Shown: positions 19,916 through 26,010 of the stretch, in pieces
Layout of the letters: each line of letters starts with the position of its first letter
Numbering within the stretch: the first letter of the stretch is position 1
Assembly (NCBI GenBank): GCA_000447185.1
Contig: KE647054.1
Span: forward strand, 1 to 26,010
Direction of reading: 5' to 3'
DNA: 26,010 nt
DNA from: Vairimorpha apis BRL 01
Lineage: Eukaryota > Microsporidia > Nosematidae
Program-made: the position numbers and the translations under genes
The notes under the pieces: model-generated
Told to the model about the DNA's origin: nothing
Database searches by the model: none
The model's input: only the letters and a program-made list of their open reading frames with translations

Positions 19916-20765
19916 ATTAACGGTTAAAAAATTAAATAATTTTTATATTTTTATTAAATTTAAAATTTTTAATAAACTTTAAATAATCACAAAATTTTTG
20001 TACTAAGTTAAAGTATTATTTTTTGATAATTAAATTAATAACAATTTAAAAAAATTGTTTTAATATTAGATTATTAATACTGTGTATAATTTAAAATATT
20101 TATAAGATATATTTCTTTATAATTTATTGTTATTTAATTTTTTTTATGTTATAACTTATTATTGTTAATCTAAAAAAATTATAATTTAATATATTTTATA
20201 TATAATTATATGTTTAAATTGTGAAATATAAAATTAAAAATAATAAATATTAGAAATTAATTTTTTTTTAAAAACTTGAATATTTTATGAATTTTGTAAA
20301 CGAAATAATTTTTTACGAAAATGTTTTTTTTATTTTTACATTATTTTTAGTATTAATAAAAAATTTTATAAATTAACAATGTTAAATGATTAAATAATTT
20401 TGTTTTTTTATTATAAACGTGTAATACATTATTATTTTTTTAGAAAATTTTTAATATTTTAAAGCTTTAAAGAATTTTAAACATTATATTGATTTTTTAA
20501 GATATATAATTGTGATATAAAACAATTTAAATTTCTAAAGTTTTAAAATATAAATTTTTTTTGCTTTATTTTCTAAAACAAAATAAAAATAAATAATTTG
20601 AAAAAATCATTTGATCATAATAAAATATAAAAAATTCATAAAAAAATTACAATTTTTATCAAAGTAATAAAATTTTTATTATTTTTTTTATACAAGCAAG
20701 ATTAATAAATATTTTTTAAAGCTAATATAACGACCAAACATGCTTAGTAAACATTATTTAAATTA
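19916..20765. other. A+T-rich intergenic stretch
   Basis: No gene or repeat recognised between the LeuRS gene and the CCCH-finger gene. Confidence 0.55.
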
Positions 20766-21677
20766 TTATAAATTAAGAAGATTATCAAGATCTTCTATTT
20801 CTTTATCTAAATTTTCAATATCAATATCTATAAATTCTGTTTTATGTTTTTTTGCGTTAGTTAATTCATGTACAGATACACAATCAAAATACTTCCTTTT
20901 TTCTTTAATTTGATTTTCTGAAGAATTCAACCTAATTTCTTTTTTTGGTTCATCGTCAATTTGATTACAACTTAAGTTTTCTTGTTTTAAGATAATTTCT
21001 TGTTTTTCATCCTCTTTGTTTACATTATCAATAGGATTTTTATTAAATTTTGAATTTATATCATTACCAATTGTGTGTGACAAATCATTTTTATCAATAA
21101 TATTTGTACTTTTTGTTAATAATATAGAGCTTTCGGGTTCTAATAAAACGTCTGAAATAGTCACGTCTTCATTAACTTTTTGTTTTGGCGTTTCTATAGA
21201 AACTGTAGAATTTAAATCATTATTTATATTATTATTATTTTTATTTGATAACTCAAAAGTTTTAATGTTTTCTGTACCAATAGAAGAAATTTTAACAACT
21301 TCTTCATTTAAAGAATTATGTTCCTTGTAAGAATCTAAAATAGGTGTAGCATTAAGCTTTTCCCTATTTTCAATAATTTCTGCAAGAAGCTTAACTTTAG
21401 GTTCTTTCCAATCGTCTTTAGAAGCATCTAAATGTTTGTATTCACATCTATATTTAGTGCAACCTCCTTTATCTTCCCAATAACACATAGTGTCAGACCT
21501 TTGTTTAACAACGTGATAAAGAGAATGTCTCAAAGGACAGTCTAGTCTACATTTTTTATTTTTAGACCAAATTTTACAAAGAATTAAATGATCTTTAGAA
21601 AGTGGATTATGTCTATATCTACACCTTTCTTTAAGTTTACAATCGCTATACAAGTAAAAATAACAATCGTCATGCAT
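20766..21677 (-). CDS. CCCH zinc-finger protein, ZC3H11A-like N-terminus (303 aa)
   Basis: Three consecutive CCCH fingers fill residues 5-82: C5-x7-C13-x5-C19-x3-H23, C34-x8-C43-x3-C47-x3-H51 and C65-x7-C73-x4-C78-x3-H82. The setting DCYFYLYSDC at the very N-terminus, a second finger beginning LCKIW and a third beginning MCYWEDKGGC closely resemble the start of animal ZC3H11A, an RNA-binding protein linked to the TREX mRNA-export machinery. After about residue 95 the protein is low-complexity, Asn/Lys/Glu-rich and probably disordered, ending in an acidic stretch (DIDIENLDKEIEDLDNLLNL) that could be a short coiled coil or peptide docking site. The export role is inferred from the fingers only; another CCCH RNA-processing factor is possible. 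Confidence 0.75.
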   Translation of the reverse strand: MHDDCYFYLYSDCKLKERCRYRHNPLSKDHLILCKIWSKNKKCRLDCPLRHSLYHVVKQRSDTMCYWEDKGGCTKYRCEYKHLDASKDDWKEPKVKLLAEIIENREKLNATPILDSYKEHNSLNEEVVKISSIGTENIKTFELSNKNNNNINNDLNSTVSIETPKQKVNEDVTISDVLLEPESSILLTKSTNIIDKNDLSHTIGNDINSKFNKNPIDNVNKEDEKQEIILKQENLSCNQIDDEPKKEIRLNSSENQIKEKRKYFDCVSVHELTNAKKHKTEFIDIDIENLDKEIEDLDNLLNL

Positions 21678-21679
21678 TA

Positions 21680-21683
21680 GGGG
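21680..21683 (-). promoter_or_regulatory. CCCC motif next to the start codon of the CCCH-finger gene
   Basis: On the coding strand the start reads CTACCCCTAATG. The C run ends two bases before the ATG, in a strongly A+T context, matching the CCC-like signal known for microsporidian genes. Confidence 0.45.
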
Positions 21684-23338
21684 TAGAGAGAAACATGAAA
21701 TTTTGAATTTAAATATTTTTTATTAAATTTTTAGTGGTAATTGAAAATACAAATAAAATTTAAATTTACTAAAATTTATAATCTGAAGTATATTTATAGA
21801 AAAATATATATATTGCTTATTTTTTGATATCTTTTATTATTATAAAAAATTATTAGAAATTTATACAAAACTTTTAAAATAAAAAAAACGATTACATAAT
21901 TTTTTATGTTACAGAAGTTTATATTTTTATATAATTATTAAACAGAAACATCAAGTAAAATATATTGTAAAGTTATTTATATACATACAAAAAGTTATTT
22001 TAAATAAAATATTATCAATATATTGCTCTCTGAACAATTTTTAATATATGTTGAAACAATACGAGTCTTTTTCACTATAGATAATAACATTATCTCCAGT
22101 ATTATAAATATAAAAAAATGTATATTTTTATTAATTTAAAAAAATTGTAAATGTAAAATTCAATTTCGAATTTGTCTTCACTTTTAAAAAATTTTTCATT
22201 TATTACTAAAATTATTTTACTTTATTTTGAAAAGAACTATAAAACAATGATTTTTTTAAAGTTTTATTTGTAAAATTTTTGAATATAAATTTCGTAGATG
22301 AATTTTTAAATAGTTGATTTAATATTTTATGATATATTTAAAATAAACTCAAAATTTTTATTACATGTCCCCGCTAATGCGACTTTTTGTGCAAAGGATA
22401 AACGATAAAAAACAATTATCGAGTAGTTTCTTGTTACAATTTTTAAAAAATTAATTTATACATTATTTTAAAACTATTGTATTATTATTCAAAATAATAT
22501 ATGTGAAAATTCGGTACTATTTTTGTGTTTTTATTTTACTAATTGAAATTTTTTTATTAAAATTGTTTAAAAAAAATTGTCACAAAAATTAATAATTTGA
22601 ATTATTCATAAATCATGTTAATTAATTTACAACAAATGTTTCTTTATTTTTTAACAAAATTTAATTGTTTTAATTTTTTGTTATTTAAATTTATTTAATA
22701 TATAAAAAATTAATATTTGATTTAAAATTATAAAATTTAAAAATCTAAAAAAATTAACATTAACAAAAAAATCAAATTCAAATGTCAATTATTTTAGACA
22801 ATGTAATTAAATATATTGACATTTTTAATAAAATAAACATTTAAAAAATCCTTATATATCTTATCATAAAAAATATTTTTTAAATAAATAAATATTTTAT
22901 TTTATTTTTTAATCAAGATTTAAGTAAAATTATTTATCAATAAATGTTTCTTGACTTTATAATAATTTGTGTATTTAAATTTGAATTTTAGAAAAAAAAC
23001 ATCATAAATCTTTAATTAAATTAATAAAATTAAATAATAATTGTTAAAAATCATTTATATCATTAAATTTAAAAAACAAAAAAAATCGTAATTTTTAATT
23101 TTTAAAACAAAATATATTTATATAAAATAATTATAAATACAATTTTATATCTTAAATAAATTTTTTTAAATTATATTAACATCATTTATTAATTTTCATT
23201 TATTTAAATGAAATATAAACAAAAAAATAAACTGATTTATAATTAATTTTTAAATTTAAAATAATTAATAAATAATTATATTTTCATAAATTATATGACT
23301 CATATATCGATAATATAAATAAATTACAATTATCTTCA
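21684..23338. other. A+T-rich intergenic stretch with two small G+C bumps
   Basis: No supportable gene. Slightly richer patches lie at about 22020-22100 and 22360-22440. The second contains a 29-codon open frame from an ATG at 22365 (MSPLMRLFVQRINDKKQ...) that I do not recognise; it may be a relic or a noncoding RNA. The remainder is homopolymer-rich. Confidence 0.5.
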
Positions 23339-23342
23339 GGGG
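23339..23342 (+). promoter_or_regulatory. GGGG motif abutting the start codon of the homeobox gene
   Basis: CTTCAGGGGATG: four G directly before the ATG, the only such run in the surrounding kilobase. It fits the GGG-like start-proximal motif described for microsporidia. Confidence 0.4.
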
Positions 23343-23719
23343 ATGACAAACCATTTAACAAAAAAAGAATTGGAATATCAAGCTACATTAGGTTTAGTAA
23401 GGTTAAAGAGAACATATACAAATTATTTTGATATAATGCATAAAGGTAGAAAAACATTGTTTCAAAGCATGGTTTTGGCAGAAGTATTTAAGTTAACTGG
23501 ATATCCGTCAACACAAACAAAAATGGATATAAGTTTATTAATAGATCTTTCATTTAGTACAATTCAAATATGGTTTCAAAACGAAAGAAGATCAAGACGT
23601 CGAAAATTAAAAAACAAAATATTGAATATGTAGATAATGAAAATGAGTATTTTGAAATAAATGTCTTGACTCTTTTCAATATTGTTAATGATGTAAAACA
23701 AAAAATTTCTACAAATTAA
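23343..23719 (+). CDS. Homeodomain protein, frame continuing past an A6 run
   Basis: Probable DNA-binding transcription factor; microsporidia keep a small set of short homeodomain proteins. The homeodomain occupies about residues 30-89 of the first frame. Its helices include FQSMVLAEVFKLTGYPS and ISLLIDLSFSTIQIWFQNER. The invariant Trp, Phe, Asn and Arg of the recognition helix (W77, F78, N80, R82) are present, and a basic RRSRRRKLK follows. In frame the protein stops at 23631-23633 (96 aa). Shifting one frame at the A6 run 23609-23614 gives a further roughly 35 acidic, well-mixed codons (VDNENEYFEINVLTLFN) to a stop at 23717-23719. This suggests either a sequencing indel or a recent truncation. 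If the short frame is right, the gene ends at 23633 and the homeodomain is still complete. Confidence 0.8.
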
Positions 23720-23896
23720 TTTTTAATAAAAATAATTTTTAAAAATAAATTTTTAAATTTAGAATTATTGAATAAGTTTTAATTTATATTGAACGTAATT
23801 TTATAATCAATGATTTTTTTTGAATAACTCAATAATTAATCTATTATATTTATTTAAATAAATGTGACATCAGTCCTTTGCTTTCATTAACAGTGA

Positions 23897-24988
23897 CTAT
23901 TTGTTTTTTTTGTAATCACAATTTTGACAATTTTTAGCATGAAAAATTTGTAATCTTTTACACAATTCTCTATTTATTTGAGCATCGTTGTTCAATATAT
24001 CTCTACAAACTTTGTAAAAAAAATCACAATTTTTAGAAATATCGCATATACCTAACATATGTGAATATATTTTGGTGTCGTAATCAGTTTTTTTCTTAAA
24101 AATATACATAGAAGATCTCGATCTCAACCATTTACTATATATATAAATAGCATTTTGGCAGCATATTTTGTAAATTTCTGGATTTCTAGTATTATAACAA
24201 TACAAATTATAATAATTAAAAATACATTCAATATGAACTTCTTTTAATGTAATATTAACTAAATTTGTCTGAACTTCATTAATTAACTTTATTAATGTAT
24301 TTACTGGAAGTGTTGCCATTTTACTAAGTAACGTTTCTAAAAGAAAAGTAAAATCAATTTTTGATTTATGTAAAAATATATTATCTATAACTTCAACAAG
24401 CCTTTTTTTCCATTTACAATGCCTTAAATTTTCAATAGCTACATAACAAAGATTTAATCCTCTAATAAAACTTTTTGTATTCACAAAATCCATATTTGTA
24501 AAAATAATCCATCCATCTTCAAAATTTAAATATTTTATACAAATATCTATCATAGAATTATCTACATGTTGAGAAGTATGATGTCTATTTTCAGCCCACA
24601 TTTTAATAGAATTTTGCCAATTAATTTTTGATCTTTCTTGTTCGGTCCACTCATAAATATTTTCTGTTTTTTTAAATGTATCTAAAACCTCTTCAACAGT
24701 GTGACAATATTTTTCATTAAAGCATAAAACTTCATCAAGTTTTTTTCTATTGAAAATAAAATCATTTGGTTCAATTGATAATTTTTTAACTTTTCTAATT
24801 AATTTAACATAATTTTGATGTAGAATTTTTATTTCATTTTCATTCTCATCTCTTATATTTAATAAAATTGCCAGTTTTATATTAAAACAATTATTTTTAG
24901 TAGATTTAAACACTTTCATAAATCTAAAATATTCTTTTCTTTTATATAACATAAAAAGTAAAAGATCTTTATCATGTTGATTTGTCAT
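23897..24988 (-). CDS. Unknown helical protein (363 aa)
   Basis: I do not recognise this protein. It is predicted mostly alpha-helical, with Lys, Asn and aromatic residues throughout and no signal peptide or membrane span. Segments such as NSMIDICIKYLNFEDGWIIF have the rhythm of helical-hairpin repeats (PPR/TPR-like), but I cannot define units. The C-terminus, HAKNCQNCDYKKNK, contains a Cys-x-x-Cys pair and several further Cys lie in the last third (for example KICCQ). It is the last of three minus-strand genes and begins only 32 bp after the preceding stop. It converges with the homeobox gene. Confidence 0.7.
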   Translation of the reverse strand: MTNQHDKDLLLFMLYKRKEYFRFMKVFKSTKNNCFNIKLAILLNIRDENENEIKILHQNYVKLIRKVKKLSIEPNDFIFNRKKLDEVLCFNEKYCHTVEEVLDTFKKTENIYEWTEQERSKINWQNSIKMWAENRHHTSQHVDNSMIDICIKYLNFEDGWIIFTNMDFVNTKSFIRGLNLCYVAIENLRHCKWKKRLVEVIDNIFLHKSKIDFTFLLETLLSKMATLPVNTLIKLINEVQTNLVNITLKEVHIECIFNYYNLYCYNTRNPEIYKICCQNAIYIYSKWLRSRSSMYIFKKKTDYDTKIYSHMLGICDISKNCDFFYKVCRDILNNDAQINRELCKRLQIFHAKNCQNCDYKKNK

Positions 24989-25020
24989 TTCAATAGATAT
25001 TCTTTTATGATAAATATATA

Positions 25021-25458
25021 TTAAACTCTCAATTTCTTGTTCACAATAAATCTTAAATTTTTTTCAAAAAAATAAGTATTATAAACAGCTGTTAATTGAC
25101 TTTTTAAAGCTTCAAAATATAATTTTTCGTTAGTATTTTCATTATATTTAATTAGATAATTTATATTATAATTTTCTTGAGGCATAAAAAAATCTAATAA
25201 AAACATTTCAATGATACATAAATATTTTTCGTCAATTTCGTATATTTTTATACAGTGAAATTTAATACAATAAATAAATAAAGCATAAATTTTAGTTAAA
25301 TCGTGTACATTATGAATTTCGACATCTTCTTTACAAAGAAAACATTCTTGATTATTTTTTGGAAAATTATAAATTCGTTTTCTCAACAAATCAACACAAC
25401 TTTTAATTTTGCATGATAATATTTCTGTATTTGTTTCTTTAAAATTTGAAAAATCCAT
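25021..25458 (-). CDS. Unknown small protein with CxxC motif (145 aa)
   Basis: I do not recognise this protein. It opens MDFSNFKETNTEILSCKIKS and contains ECFLCKEDVEIHNVH (about residues 38-52), a Cys-x-x-Cys with nearby His residues that could bind one metal ion. An Ile/Cys/Tyr-rich, probably helical segment follows (YALFIYCIKFHCIKIYEI). No secretion signal is seen. It sits between two other unknown minus-strand genes, 32 bp before the downstream one and 80 bp after the upstream one. The mixed composition over 145 codons supports a real gene. Confidence 0.6.
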   Translation of the reverse strand: MDFSNFKETNTEILSCKIKSCVDLLRKRIYNFPKNNQECFLCKEDVEIHNVHDLTKIYALFIYCIKFHCIKIYEIDEKYLCIIEMFLLDFFMPQENYNINYLIKYNENTNEKLYFEALKSQLTAVYNTYFFEKNLRFIVNKKLRV

Positions 25459-25538
25459 GATAATTAAAAAAAATTATTATGTTTAAAATATGTAACAAAT
25501 CAAATAAAGTTTCACTGATCAAAAAAAATTATTTAATT

Positions 25539-25934
25539 TTATACTAATAATTGATAAACCAATTTTTTAAAATTGATTTCTTCTATATGAAAAACTTTCA
25601 AATATAAAAAATTTGTCTTAAATAATTTCCCGTAAATACAATATCTCTTATTTGTATTAAGTTTCAAATTACATTTTATAAAACATCTACATGACGAATC
25701 AAAACCAATATATGTGTCATCATCAATTTTAATTTTAATTGTTATAAAAAATAATTTTATTTTGTTAAAAGATGTAAATTTTATAAAATTAAATTTCAAT
25801 TTTTCTTTATGAATTAAAAATTTTGTTGATTTTAATAAAGTTGAAGATTCAAATGCTAAAGAAACTTCTTTTATAGTTTCTGGAGTACTTGTGTAATTTA
25901 TGTTAAAATTTTCATAAATATTATATCTTTTCAT
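25539..25934 (-). CDS. Unknown small protein, possible OB fold (131 aa)
   Basis: I do not recognise this protein with confidence. The C-terminal half has the pattern of an OB-fold core: an alternating strand (IKLFFITIKIKI), then DDTYIGFDSSCRCFIKC, NKRYCIYGKLFKTNFLYLKVF and HIEEI. The final "YGKL...LKVFHIEEI" in particular is like the last strands of single-stranded-DNA binders such as RPA2, Stn1 or Ten1. That is a pattern-level inference with no catalytic or diagnostic residue behind it. First gene of the tight minus-strand trio; a GGG lies about 16 bases before its ATG on the coding strand. Confidence 0.55.
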   Translation of the reverse strand: MKRYNIYENFNINYTSTPETIKEVSLAFESSTLLKSTKFLIHKEKLKFNFIKFTSFNKIKLFFITIKIKIDDDTYIGFDSSCRCFIKCNLKLNTNKRYCIYGKLFKTNFLYLKVFHIEEINFKKLVYQLLV

Positions 25935-25969
25935 TATTATATAATTACCCTTGTAAAAATATAAATTAA

Positions 25970-26010
25970 ATGAGTAAAGCTTATTTTAACATGACTACAA
26001 AATTGATGCA
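25970..26010 (+). CDS. Possible start of a divergent gene, cut by the window end
   Basis: An ATG at 25970 opens a frame (MSKAYFNMTTKLM) that remains open to the last base. It is 35 bp from the divergent start of the 131-aa gene, and the shared gap contains one CCC/GGG that could serve either side. Thirteen codons are too few to identify a product. Confidence 0.2.
   Translation, partial: MSKAYFNMTTKLM

Noticed and set aside
21016..21330. Plus-strand frame inside the CCCH gene
   Set aside because: Antisense shadow of its low-complexity Asn/Glu/Lys region.
22360..22440. U6 snRNA
   Set aside because: CATG-CCCC-GC and TGCAAAGGAT recall part of U6, but the spacing is wrong and the ACAGAGA region is absent.
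1..26010. tRNA genes, rRNA genes, CRISPR arrays, spliceosomal introns
   Set aside because: I looked for cloverleaf boxes, conserved rRNA blocks, regular spaced repeats and consensus splice sites near gene starts and saw none; a covariance-model scan would be more sensitive.

Overview
The window reads as nuclear DNA of a microsporidian (obligate intracellular fungal-lineage parasite) with an A+T-rich, loosely packed genome. The main evidence is a pair of same-strand genes with the hallmarks of the infection apparatus: a P/G/Q/V-rich, Cys-containing secreted-type protein like polar tube protein 1 (6588-8327) and a Lys-rich, Cys-conserved protein with a signal peptide like polar tube protein 2 (13256-14116). 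No introns, operons or bacterial features are evident. The genus cannot be fixed from the sequence alone; large-genome, TE-bearing lineages are the natural candidates.

Layout. 1-2439: the 3' two thirds of a non-LTR retrotransposon of the restriction-like-endonuclease type (reverse transcriptase, CCHC finger, PD-(D/E)XK-type nuclease), with two frameshifts. 2440-6587: gene-free, but holding a ~235-bp decayed tail of the same retroelement (minus strand), a small hairpin-bearing island, and an internally deleted piggyBac element with perfect 15-bp inverted ends between TTAA sites and a recognisable C-terminal cysteine-rich domain. 6588-14116: the PTP1/PTP2 locus, stretched to about 7.5 kb, with two small unknown ORFs and a further retroelement scrap between the two genes. 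14117-16589: intergenic, with a second ~235-bp retroelement tail and a ~200-bp foldback repeat. 16590-19915: a transcription factor of the DP (E2F partner) family broken by one frameshift at an A9 run, converging on a cytosolic leucyl-tRNA synthetase whose editing domain has lost its recognisable core. 20766-21677: a three-finger CCCH protein resembling the N-terminus of ZC3H11A. 23343-23719: a homeodomain protein. 23897-25934: three closely spaced minus-strand genes of unknown function, the outermost perhaps an OB-fold protein. A divergent gene may begin at 25970.

Functional themes: the invasion tube (PTP1, PTP2), transcription control (DP, homeodomain), mRNA handling (CCCH protein) and translation (LeuRS). 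These are separate single-gene units; nothing indicates co-transcription apart from the tight minus-strand trio. Four apparent frameshifts in the window all fall on homopolymer runs, so sequencing error, decay and slippage have to be kept apart before calling pseudogenes.
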